DNA of 64,000 nt from Combretum micranthum (Eukaryota > Streptophyta > Magnoliopsida > Myrtales > Combretaceae): assembly GCA_024138025.1 (NCBI GenBank), contig JAMXBD010000713.1, positions 1-64,000 of the forward strand, given 5' to 3'. The position numbers and the translations under genes were made by a program. Below the pieces are notes generated by a model, which saw nothing but the letters and a program-made list of their open reading frames with translations, was not told the DNA's origin and searched no databases. Shown piece by piece: positions 11,434-22,873 of the stretch (position 1 is the first letter of the stretch; every line of letters starts with the position of its first letter).

Positions 11434-11989
11434 TTTAAGTTGTTTATTTCTGTTATTTTTTCTGATATGATGGGATTTGTGTCTTTTTTTTTTCCCTCTT
11501 TTGTTAAAGTTGATCTTTTTTCCCTTGATCCCAGATAGCATGCTATGTCAATGGGAGCATTGGTGAGCCTCCCTCCATGCGGCAAAAGATGTTCATGGTT
11601 CGTGAGCATTTTTTCCTCCACGAGGCATTTCTTGGTCTGTGTCCATTGCGAAAAATTTTTCACTACTAACTTCTATGGGAGTTTAGACCGTGTCTCAGAT
11701 GGCATCACTACAAAACTCTAGTGGCCCTTGTATATTTTTTCACTTGGCACAATATTCTTTGTTAGATGGCTTCCGACATGCGAGTTTAGTTTAGAAAATG
11801 TTTGTCAAAACAATTCCTTGATCCATGTACTAATGATGATGAAATCTCTCAATCCTTTCCCTAGTTAAATTAGAAATGATTTAATTGAATAATATAATAG
11901 ATAATTAATTATGAATATAGTTTAGATAGTTTAAATAATAAAAGGAATAAATAATAGAACATGATTAGATAATATGTAAAATTAAATTA
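11434..11989. other. Intergenic, no gene seen
   Basis: A minus-strand 115-residue open frame (11316-11663) crosses the MITE edge and is therefore a chance frame. The remainder is AT-rich with no recognisable element. Confidence 0.4.
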
Positions 11990-14900
11990 GTAGATACGTC
12001 AAACTGGGATTTGAGATTTTAAATATTTTTTTGGAAATGATTAATTTTTTTATTATCGGCTTTATAAATTAAATTATCCAATTTCTCTTAATTATCAATT
12101 TAAATTACTTTTCTTATAATTTCTTATCTCTAAACTCCTAAATAATCAATTTGAATGTTTGATAAATTCTTTAAAATCCCTAAACTTTAGTTAACTTTTA
12201 TTTTGTAAAATCTTTATAAATAATGAAATCAATTACTTATTTAAAAATATCAGTTTTAAACTCGAACCTAAATTAAATCTCAGATTTTCATAAATTAAAA
12301 AATTTAATTATGGTTTTATATCAAGTTATAAATTTCTAATATACATGTTTTCAAATTATTTATGATATTAAAGATAATTACCAGAAATGTTTAAATTTAA
12401 TATCTTATTCTAAAAATATCTTTAAATTTTTCTTTTACCTTATCTCTTTCTTTCCTTTTCCTTTTTCATTGCTGTTTTGTTTCTTTCTTTCTCGTTTCCT
12501 TCCTTCTTTTTCTCTCTTCTTCACTCTTTTCTTTCTTCAAATTCAACCCCAAATCTCAATTTGAACAAGAATAAAAAAGGAAATTAAGGTTAGACAAAGA
12601 AGATAGAAGATGGAAACAAGCTTAGGTAGCTTTAACAACTAGAAATGAAGACTAAGAAGTCTATGTTTGTTAAATATATAAGGTAAGTTGTTTTCTTGCT
12701 CAAGTTGTTTTATATGCATATATTTGATGAATTGTTGTTGGTTATAAGTAGGATTTGAGTTAAAGCTTATAATATATGAATTTGTGTATCAAGACATAGG
12801 TTGTGTAAACATGTTAGACTTAGGATTAAGACAAAATATAAGATAAAACATGTTTGTAGATGTTGTAAATGATAAATCTTAGTTTATATGTTGAGGACAG
12901 GGTATTAGAAGTTGAAAAATTGTACTAAATGAGCAAGAAAATGAATTAAGTTTTCGAAATGTGAAAGCAGAGCAAAGAGCACATGATGAACACAAGGAGA
13001 TGTAAGTGGTCGTGCTCTTCATTTTTTATTGAAAACTTTTGAAAAATACTCATCAAAGAAGAAAAACGACTGAAACATGGCTAATTGCATCCATTCGTGC
13101 TTCTCTTTGATTTGTAATATGCATGTAATTCCAGAATAGCACGACTAACATATGACCTCATCTATCTCCCCATGCTCCTCTTTGTTCTTTGTGTATATGA
13201 TGTGTAAAATGAAATACGGGACAAATACAACCCAATATATTTTACCGTGATTCTATTTAAAGAGAAGCACAATTGAAATACGGCCCAATGTATCACGCCG
13301 TGCTTCTTGTTAAAACAAAGCACAGCTCGATTTCGCATTGTGTTTCCCTTTTATTTTTAACTTGAAGAAAAAATGGTTGGAACACAGCCACGTCTATCTC
13401 ATTGCGCTTCTCTCTAAGTCAAATTTACAAGTGAAATATGTTGGATTGTTTTAGGTGTGTTTCTTTTGTAAAGAAAACACGGGGAAGTGTAAGGTTATGT
13501 ACCTGCCCATGTTCTTCCTGCAAATGCAAATTTATAAAAATAAAATAAAAATGAAAAAGATAACTAGTAGTTAATAAATTATATTGATTAAATTATATTA
13601 TTAAGAATGAATTAAGTAATTGGGTAAATTTAATAGCTAATTTTGAGTTAACATAGAAGTTATGTACAAAAGAAATTTAATTAATCAACATGGGATCAAT
13701 TTGGCTTAATGAATATAAATGAACTAAAATGAAGTAGATTGATTAAATATAATCAACTTGGCTAAGATTAGATTAATATGGACTTATCTTGTAATTAGCT
13801 TATCTTAATTATGTTAGGTTAAATCTTAAATAATAAGGAGTACGTAATTTCTAAAATATATTATATTAAAGCTAGGTTAATTAAAACGATTTGATAGACA
13901 ATGAAGAACTATCCATATCTTGGTGGGGTGATCTTCGCAGCCATGTCAGGTTCTTATTTTCATGTATGATCAAATGAAAACATAAAATGAGTTTTTAATA
14001 AGATTTTGATATAAGTTAACAAATAATTGGATTACTTATATAATTTAATCTTTTGAATAGATGTTTGGGATTTGGTTTATGTTTCTTTTGGGTTATCTTC
14101 TGATCTTCATCCAGTTTATTTGAGGTATGTAGTAACTTGCATGATGATTGCTAGGATAGATATTTTAAAATGGATTAAAACTTAAAGACGACCTTTAAAT
14201 TGAGTGTTGCTTGTGCTTGTGTTGCTAAATCAGAGTAGAGGAGCGACAATCTTGTCCCAAGGGGGTATGATAGTTTAGGCGCTTAGGCTATCCTCATCAT
14301 GATGCAATGACATTTATAAGTGGCTCAACAAGTAGTTGATGGGGCAAACCGTATTGACATAATGTCTATCTAGATTGGTGAGAAGTAATATAGTAAGGCT
14401 CACGTTTATGAAACCGGATGAGCCCTATTATATTATGGATTGTAATGGATAGAGTGTGTGTAACAGCTGTGAACTTTAAATGAGGCTATTTTTCTTTTTT
14501 TCGATTAGATATAGGAGATATAGGTATTTGGGCTGTCTATACCAACTCCTGAGCAGCTGCTGTTACTCGGATCCTAAGATTCCCAAAGGCTTGTTCTGAA
14601 GTGTGAGTGCTCTTGTGTTGCTCGCTTTAATTAAATGAAAGATAATAAGGTATTATTTGTTGCATTACATTTAGCTAGGCTTATGTGCCATTTTGTGTGT
14701 ATTTGTGTTACTATGTACTAAGTTTCAGCTCATGCCTGTTGTTGTTGTTGTTCTTTTTCCAAGTGTTGTATGGATGGTTGATGATGTTTTGTTGATGATG
14801 ATGTCGTTCACTCGGGTTTTGGGCGATATTGGATGATTTGGATGAGTGGAGTGAGTTAGGATCGAAGAATGTATTTAGTTTTTTTTTCTTTGTTTATCTA

Positions 14901-15222
14901 AAGAATTGGAATAGTATTTTGAGTTTGTAATTCTTAAAGAGCCAGGTGGAGCCCATGTTTTGTAATTTAAAGTTTGCAAGCTTTGATCTATCATCATATG
15001 AAGTATTGGAGATACTTGATGGTGGGGTTTTGTTATCATGAAATTTGATCTACTCAAGTGAGTAGATAATGTTTTATTTTTGTAGAGATCGTTTTTCCTT
15101 GTTAAGTCAGTTGTTAAAAGAATATAATTGAATGATTTCATAACTTAAAATTAAGTAGCAAATATTCATTGTAAACATACCTTTTTGTGGAAGCCTGTGT
15201 GTGTAATACTTAGGATATTATA
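11990..15222 (+). mobile_element. Probable decayed LTR (third LTR-like sequence, 3' end at 15222)
   Basis: The right end reads ttaggatattata (15210-15222). It matches the 3' end of the solo LTR at 21026-22873 (ttagggcgttaca) if four G-to-A or C-to-T changes are allowed. A pyrimidine-rich leader (12420-12540), a 'taaggtaagttg' donor-like site near 12680 and a 'gttgatgatgttttgttgatgatg' block near 14778 repeat the layout of the solo LTRs. The left border is not defined and no target duplication was found. Alternative: a different LTR family with a similar architecture. The interior holds no gene. Confidence 0.4.
13000..13500. repeat. Degenerate tandem repeats with CGTGCTTCTC core
   Basis: A core like 'ccgtgcttctc' recurs near 13096, 13171, 13245, 13298, 13336, 13400 and 13456, often preceded by a 'cacagccacgtctatctc'-like or 'tacggcccaatgtatca' segment. 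Spacing varies between roughly 40 and 75 bp, so the array is old or made of mixed subunits. It lies within the LTR-like sequence. Confidence 0.5.
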
Positions 15223-15738
15223 TGTAGCATTATAGTTGACATCGAGAACTTATTTTACATCAAACCCTCATTGAATGCACGCCTATCTACATACGGTTGC
15301 TCAAGTCCCATCTTTCTACTTTACCACGACACAGGGGATAAATATGGGCTTTTACTGCGTTCAATCACTCCTTGTTTTAGCATTTTCTTCGTGACTTTTC
15401 TAAGTTTTGACTCATTGTCAATGTACATAACCACATGGATGCATATTGCCTAACTACTTTTGTTACCTAATGTAAGTGAATATGGTATTTGATAGCAAAT
15501 ATACTCATTAGTATTAGTATCAATAATATTTTGATATATTGAAAAAGAGAATTCCATTATTATAGAAATTGTTATGTCTAAACCTTGCTATTGTTTGTAT
15601 ATTATTGATAAGTTCTTGTGACATGTTTGTAGTATTATTATTAACATTCAAACAGCTGGCATGATGCTGGGGTATCAAATGATTGAAAAAATTTACCTTG
15701 CACAGACTCTACGGCTGTAATATAGGCGAAATTTAATA
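15223..15738. other. Spacer between LTR-like sequence and Helitron
   Basis: AT-rich. One chance 60-residue frame (15271-15453) shows no family resemblance. The Helitron 5' end is proposed at 15739. Confidence 0.4.
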
Positions 15739-15873
15739 TCTATATTATTTAAAGTAGAGCTCCATTTGGTCTCTTCACCCCTTTGGTTTATTCACCAATT
15801 TTTTCCAATCACTTCCCTAATTTGCCCTTACCATAACTAATTTATTAATAGGTAATTTATTTAAGGAAATGTT

Positions 15874-16225
15874 GAGGAGGAGTTAACAGTAATTTACAAT
15901 AACTCTTCCACCTCATCTACCCTTTTTGTCCAACAACTTCCACGTTCTTCAAATTTCCTCCACCCATCTTGTGCATTCGAATTTTCAAACAGAATACATC
16001 CTCTTATTTTTCCCACATTCTCTGGTTTTTCCTCGCTCATCCTGTGCGTGAGGAGGAGTTAATAGTAATTTATAGTATCTTTTCCACCTCTTCTACTCTT
16101 TCTATCAAACAACTTCCATGTTCTCCGAATTTCCTTCGTCCATACTGTACATTCAAATTTTGTAACAGAATACATCCTGCCATTTTTCCCACATTCTCCA
16201 GTTTTTCTCCGCTCATCTTGTGCGT
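15874..16225. repeat. Two-copy 176-bp tandem repeat in Helitron 5' region
   Basis: Both units begin gaggaggagtta (15874 and 16050) and continue through 'cttccacctc', 'caacttcca', 'cagaatacatcct' and 'cccacattctc'. A partial third unit (about 16213-16270) follows. Short tandem repeats near the 5' end are frequent in plant Helitrons. Confidence 0.85.
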
Positions 16226-16440
16226 TTCAATTACGAAACTGAACACATCCTCCTACTTTTCCCTCTTACCATAGCTCTCCTATATAAAGAAAGAAGAAAA
16301 TATAAAAAAAAATTAAACAGTACACTCTTCCCATCTTCCCATTGTATTAGTATTTGGAAATTTTGGTATTGTCAAACTACTCTTTCTTCTTCTTCTTCTT
16401 CTTCTTTATTTATTTATTTTCTCCCTTGAAAGCCATTTTC

Positions 16441-18300
16441 AATTTTTAAAGGCCGCTCCTTTTGGACTTAAATGTATAGAGATACAAACATGTATAAGAC
16501 TAAAAGAGGATGCAACATGGATGCATGTTGATGAGAAGTTAGAGTTTGGGTTTGCTTGGGGGGTTTTCAAATTTGTTTGTTGTTGTAATGGGTACTCCAA
16601 CTGAGTTATTCAATCAAATCAAGGAAGACATTCTTAAAGAAGGAAAACTATGAGTGAGTGAGTTGGGCATGCCTTGTTGGGGAGAGTTTCCTTTTTGCTT
16701 TGTATGCCATATGATAGAGGGTTTGTTGTTTGAGGTTTCTATACATAGGAAACCTTCTTAGGGAAGTTAATGCATTTTCTCACACAATTTTTGCTGCTAT
16801 ACATGTGTATTGTCGGTATGGTTGCATTTTGATGTCTTTAGTTCTCTGTGTAATTTTGTGTATCGATGCGCGTATGTTGGAAATTACATTGTCGAATAAT
16901 TTTTCCCCCCTTGCTTGCACTATATTGCACTACTATTATTATTTAGATATTTTGGTTTTATCAATCTACTTTTTCTTTTTCTTCGTCTTCTCTTTTTTTT
17001 TTTTCACCCCTAAACTATGTTCAATTGTTCTTAGTTTTGCATGCAAGATAACACAATCCTATTCAAAAAGGCTAGGAGATTCAAATATTCAATATTGTCT
17101 ACCCACTCTTTCTTTTGTTTTTTTAGATTTTTCTCTTTCTAGAAAACCATTTTTAGCAATTTCACTTATGTTCCGAAAGGTGCATCCTCTTCTTTACTAA
17201 ATTAGATAATACCAAATTTCTTTATTAGGATATGGTGTGGTTTGACCATCTGTCACCAATTTAGCTTTGTGTTCATAACATGACACCCCACAAATTTTTT
17301 TAATTGTTTTATTGTCTAGATTAGAGGATTGTAGAATTTCGATCACAATACTTATGACATTGTAAAAACATATGGACAAAAATTATTGATTATTGTTTAC
17401 ATCATCATATACAACAATAGATCATGCTAATTTAATAATTTAATGTCTATGTGAATGGATGGTTTGTTTAATGAAATAAGTGAATAGGCATTTATCAACT
17501 TTGTTCATTACAATTTTTTTTTCTTTTCTTTGCCAATGCCTCGACAGTGACAATTTAACCTTTTCTTCTCTTAAAGATTTACAACTTTTACTGTCTAAGA
17601 TAAATTAGTATGGCTAATTACAGAAACTTATTAATCCGTGTATAATTTAGATGTACTTTAATGATCTATGTAAAGGGGGAAAAAACAAAATTCTTACTAC
17701 TCATAACTCCAATAATCAACACACCAGATGTGCAATAGAAGTTAATTAAATAAAATTTTACCTTTGCCAAATTAAATTTTACCATACTATCAAATGCAAA
17801 TTAAAAATATTTTAGGATTAATTGAACCTCAACATCAAATTTTTAAATCATACTCAACAAAAGATGCTATTGTGTGCGCTATATTTACTAGATCCTCAAT
17901 AACATGCATTGCAATCTCCCAACAAATTGAAATTTAAGCATTTCCTTTAATAACAAAGTTATAGATGATAATTGAGAAAACAATTCAACCTAAAGTTAAA
18001 TTTTACAAAACTAAAAAAAATTATCCGATGCACCTATGTTTTGTTACTGTGTAAACAAATTTAACAATGCTTTTTATTAATTGTTTCTTTTACCGTGTTT
18101 TGAATTATTTTTACAAGTTCGAGCTAATTACTAAATGGAAGTACATTAATTATAGATACCATTACTGTTGTATTTGCAAGTGATCATCTTTATTTATTTG
18201 AAAACCAAAATAATGAACGAGGCTATTCTAAAAAATGATTTACATTTTGTTGAACATGAATATATATTTCAATTTCAAATATTGGTTTTACTTTTAATGA
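16441..18300. other. Non-coding Helitron 5' portion
   Basis: AT-rich with TTC-rich tracts. A 156-residue plus-strand open frame (16730-17200) is hydrophobic and low-complexity and has no recognised domain. I do not consider it a gene. Nothing resembling a captured host gene was seen. Confidence 0.4.
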
Positions 18301-18302
18301 GT

Positions 18303-18382
18303 ATGTTATTTCCCAAGCCTATTTATGCCACTAGCTTTTTCGATGTTATTTCCCAAGGCTATTTATGCCACTAGCTTTTTCG
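18303..18382. repeat. Perfect-period 40-bp tandem duplication
   Basis: Two 40-bp units (18303-18342 and 18343-18382) are identical except for one C/G difference. The duplication is local and recent compared with the surrounding decayed Helitron. Confidence 0.9.
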
Positions 18383-21025
18383 ATGTCTTATAAGTAATTA
18401 CTTACTGTTTTATAATGAAGTGGCAATTTCAATAAATCTGTTTTTATTAAAAATAAAATTAGATTGTCGACCTTATATTCATTTAATGCTTATAATGATA
18501 CCATGTTGTCATTAATCTTATGTACTACACAACTAAATGGAATGGTTATCTTTATTAAATCATTTTTAAAGCCATCTCTGCTATCAATTGACGATTTTGT
18601 GTTAGACTATTTAATGGAAGAATTATCTCAACCTTTGGTTTATACAAACACCTTTGCACAAAGGAGGTGTTGGAGAGAGGAAGCACGGTCTCGTAGACAA
18701 TCTATGAGTCTGCAACAAAGACAAGATTATCTTGCAAGACGTAGAACTCAACACCATCAAACAAGAAGCAACATAAACTCATTACAAGTTATTCCTTCTT
18801 TTCAAATGTTCTTTATGGTAGATTGAAGTGCTAAACATATATAAATTGTCAATTTCCATTTATAGGCTCATGTGCGTTAGACTAAGGCTTCTACAGGGAT
18901 TCGATTAGCTGATGTTAGACGGTTGGCATGCTTAGGACAAGGGCATACTTCATCATACCGAGATTCAACAAATAATTTAGAAGGCATAGATACACTAACT
19001 ATTATACGTGATATAGGTTATGCATGGACTCCTAAATTAATGTTTTTCATAATTTTATTCTTCCATATCTTCAAAATGACAATACTACTAATGGAGGTAT
19101 TTATTGAAATTATTTCACCTACACTCATTAAATATACTTTTCGTCTTTATATGTTTCATTCCATATTCTCTAAAAATTTTCAATGCTCCATATGAAATAG
19201 CTATTAGACTAACACGAAGATTAGGTAATCTTAACATCGGTCGAGGGTTTCATGAAAGCTTCGGTTATTAAATACTCCAGTTACTTGTAATTGTACCTTG
19301 CCAATTTTGTGATGCCTAATTACTAAAGTATGAGACCTTTGGGGTGTGTTGTTTGAAAGGAAAAATTATTCTCCCTTCCATTCCATCCTCCCTTGAACTC
19401 CTTCAATCATATATTGACCAATCAAATGTTGGCCGACACTTTAGGCAACATATTCGATCGTACAACCATATCTTCTTATTTACCTCCATGGGTGTCCATG
19501 TTGACGATAGCCTTTTGTTAGGGACTTGTGGCATTTATACATTTCGTGCTCAAGGTACAATTTACCACAGAATTGGCAGTTTATTGCCTAATGAAAATGA
19601 GAGGCCACGGTTTTTACAAACTTATATATGACACTGACCAGGAAGTTGAAAATCTTATCTTTGAGAATCAAAAGCTAAATGTTGATATTATAACACCAAT
19701 TACTTCCATCCTAAATTTCCATAACCCATTCTTCCATCAATTTCACCAACTCTCCTTACTCGTAATGTTGAGGAATGTCATTTCATAATCCATAAGCAAC
19801 CTCTTAATTAGCATCAATATTCTCTCCTAACCACATCTCAAGTTGCTGCTATTATCGTTGGAGGTGAAGAAGAAGGCGAATGACGTGATCGTGATATTGT
19901 CATTCATTCACATGCTGGATACCTAATAAATGTTAGTCATCTGGTCGGGTATTATGATCCCTTGCAGTGTCCACTTTTGTTCCCATATGGAACATATGAT
20001 GGGATGTTAATACACACTCTATCAATGGTAACTCAGTCACATGTGACGCCTTTTATGTGTATTATCTATAGGTGATCATTTCACTTCATAAAAAAAGCTT
20101 AATTATGTTCTTCCAACTAATATTGTCAAACTTTTTCTCACACACCAATTTTTCAGATTCGTAACCATGAACAAAGTCTTATTCTACCATGAACAAAGCT
20201 TAATTATTGTCTTTGACAATAATATTTGGTAGATAACTTTGTTAAGATTGAAAATCAAAGGCTTAAATGGCTACGACATAACTAGGCTACTATTCGAGCC
20301 GAGTTCTACAAGGATTGCAGGACTCATTAGCTGTTGAAGAAAATGATGCAAGTTAGTTAGTTTGTTCATTGTATATGATTTTTGACTATGTCAAACTTAT
20401 TGAATGGTTTGTTATAAAATAATTTCCAACATCACCACAATATAGGAAATATTAGGAAAAAAGTTATGTTGCCTTCTTCATTCTTTGGAAGCCCATGTGA
20501 TATGTATCTAAGATATCAAGATGCAATGGCATTTGTTCAAAAATTTGGAACACCCGATTTCTACATTATCATAACATGCAATTCGTCTTGGCTAGAGATC
20601 TACTGTGAGTTATTAGAAGGATAAACACCACAAGATCATCTTGATTTACTTTCATAGGTATTCAGATATAGATATGAGGAGTTTAAAAAGGACATTGTTA
20701 ATTGAGGCATCTAGGAAGAGTTATTGCTTACACATATGTAATACAATTCCAAAAGCGGGGCCCTCCAGATGCTCACATGCTTATTATATTAGACACTAAT
20801 TTTAAGCTCAATACGCCCGATGACTATGATTTTGTTGTCCGAGAAGAAATTCCGAATAGAGATGATGAGCCTACCTTATTCATTGTTGTGCTTAAACACA
20901 TGGTTCATGGACCTCGTGGTATGTTTAACCTTTCCGCACCATGCATGAAACAAGGTCATTGTAAACATCGTTTCCCTAAGCCTTTTGCAAAATTAACAAT
21001 TCAAGGCGATGACTCTTATCCAATA

Positions 21026-22873
21026 TGAAATATACAGATACATAAATTATAAAGAAGGGTAAGGAATGTCATATACCGTTAAATAAGATGGAACAATAGT
21101 CCATTCAAATCAAATAATAAAGAAGGATAATGAATGTGATATGTTAATAAATAAGGGTTTTATGGAGATGTAATAAATCATAAAGAAGGACAATGAATGT
21201 CATAAAGAAGGACGATAAATGAAATATTTCAAATTAGGTTTTCCCAAAGCCTATAAATATCCCCTTAACCCTTTTGTTCCCTCCTCACAACTCTTCCTCA
21301 GTCAAAACCCTAGGCAAGTGGGTCTCTCTCTAGTATTTTTCAATTAATCATTTAGGGTTAAGGTTCTTTTCATATGTTTGAAGGAGATTCAAGATCTAGT
21401 GAAGAAACCCTAAAGTGGATTTGGAGATTTGTGGTTTTGATTGAAGATAAAGGTAAGATCTTTATTATAGTTTTGTGATTTCTAAGATTTATAGATTATA
21501 GGAATATGATTATAGTAATTAAGAATAGTTAATTGATTGTGTCGGAAGATTGATTGAATTGGGATCCTATTTCAAGAAAGATTTGAAAGATCTAAGTAAG
21601 TGTGGATCCATCCCATCTTTGTGATTTTAAAGATGTGATATTTTTCTAGTGGTTGGTTTATTAATGGAAGATTATTTGTATATTGAAGGAATTGTGGAAG
21701 AAAGTAAGAATCTTTGAACGAACTGTGTTTGGAGATTTCATTGGATTATGAACAAGATAAACAGGTATGTTGAATTCTTATTGTGGATATATGATTAGGG
21801 TTATAGATCTTTTGAATTGGATTATGGAAATTAAGGTTAGGGTTTAATTATGAATTTGCAATTGAAATTGATTTGAGATATGCTGATGATTAGGAAAATT
21901 TGTGAGATTTGAGTTTCTTTCTGCTAGAAGTTCTATTGGTGAGATTGGAATTGAAAGTGAATCCAGGTACGACCTTACCTTGCTTGTTTTTCGTGCGTGT
22001 AGGATTAGCGAAATAAATTGACCTTATTCTATTAGACCTTTTAATTTGATTTGCTGCTTGTACTTGGCTATAGTTAGTAAAGACTACGCAGGAGTGTGAT
22101 ACTAATGTTGGCAACTTGATGATCCTTGTACCGCGTTGTCCCTAATGGAGCCATACATGGAGATGATTCGGGTAGATTAGGAGTCGTGTCAGCTTAATTG
22201 TGGTACGCAACGGTGGGTGGATCACATCCAACACCAATATATGTATATAAAAGTATTTTGGCATAAAACTTATCTTATGGAGTCATGAGTTACTCCAGGT
22301 TTAGGATCAGTTGCAAATGGTTCTAAACTGTGTTGGTTGCTTGGCTAAATTAAAGATAACAAATTGTGGTTGTTGCATTAGTTTTAGGGTTGTATGTGAT
22401 TTATTTATATTGTATGATCATGCGTATTTGTTTGTGGTATGACATACTGGACATTTTTCACTCACCCTTTTATCTTTTTCAGGTACAGGTGATGATGTTG
22501 TAGTAGATGATCTATCTGGCTATGATATATTCATGGATCATGGGAATGGCGATAGTGGATTAGACTACCTAGTTGATGATCAGTAGATTTTTGGATATGG
22601 AAGTAGGTAAGGATAGTTATTGAGAACATATTGAGATTTAACGTTTTAAAACTTTATGAAGCTTGTTATTAGGTTTCTTTTGATTTAAATGATTTGAAGT
22701 TCTGAATTGTATAGTTTATGAGATTTTGATATGAGATTTTAAAGGATCAATTTATCAGAGTTTTGATGATTTGAATTGACAACTGGTGGATTTAGTGTAT
22801 TATAGCCTTAGCGTGTTCTTAATAAGAGAAGGACACGTAGCGAGTTGTAATGTCTATAACTTAGGGCGTTACA
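21026..22873 (+). mobile_element. Solo LTR (family 1, copy 1) inserted in the Helitron
   Basis: 1,848 bp, starting TGAAATATACAG and ending TTAGGGCGTTACA (TG...CA). It is flanked by a perfect 5-bp duplication CAATA (21021-21025 and 22874-22878). Removing it restores continuity of the Helitron frame around the DSYPI-YRR position. A TATA box (21252-21259) lies 226 bp in, then a pyrimidine-rich leader and donor-like aaaggtaagatc near 21450. Near the 3' end an acceptor (ctttttcag) precedes a 34-codon frame (22482-22586) that also exists in copy 2. No internal retroelement sequence is present, so recombination between two LTRs is the likely origin. Confidence 0.88.
22482..22586 (+). other. Acidic peptide frame near the LTR 3' end (copy 1)
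   Basis: The frame after the splice-acceptor-like site encodes an acidic peptide beginning GTGDDVVVDDLSGYD and ends with TAG. The homologous frame in copy 2 (28113-28214) has the same start, no indel until its last residues, and also ends in TAG. Homology by descent alone could explain this. It is not called as a gene. Confidence 0.35.

Noticed and set aside
16730..17200. 156-residue plus-strand frame
   Set aside because: Phe/Leu/Ser-rich product of a T-rich tract in the Helitron 5' region. No domain and no homologous repeat.
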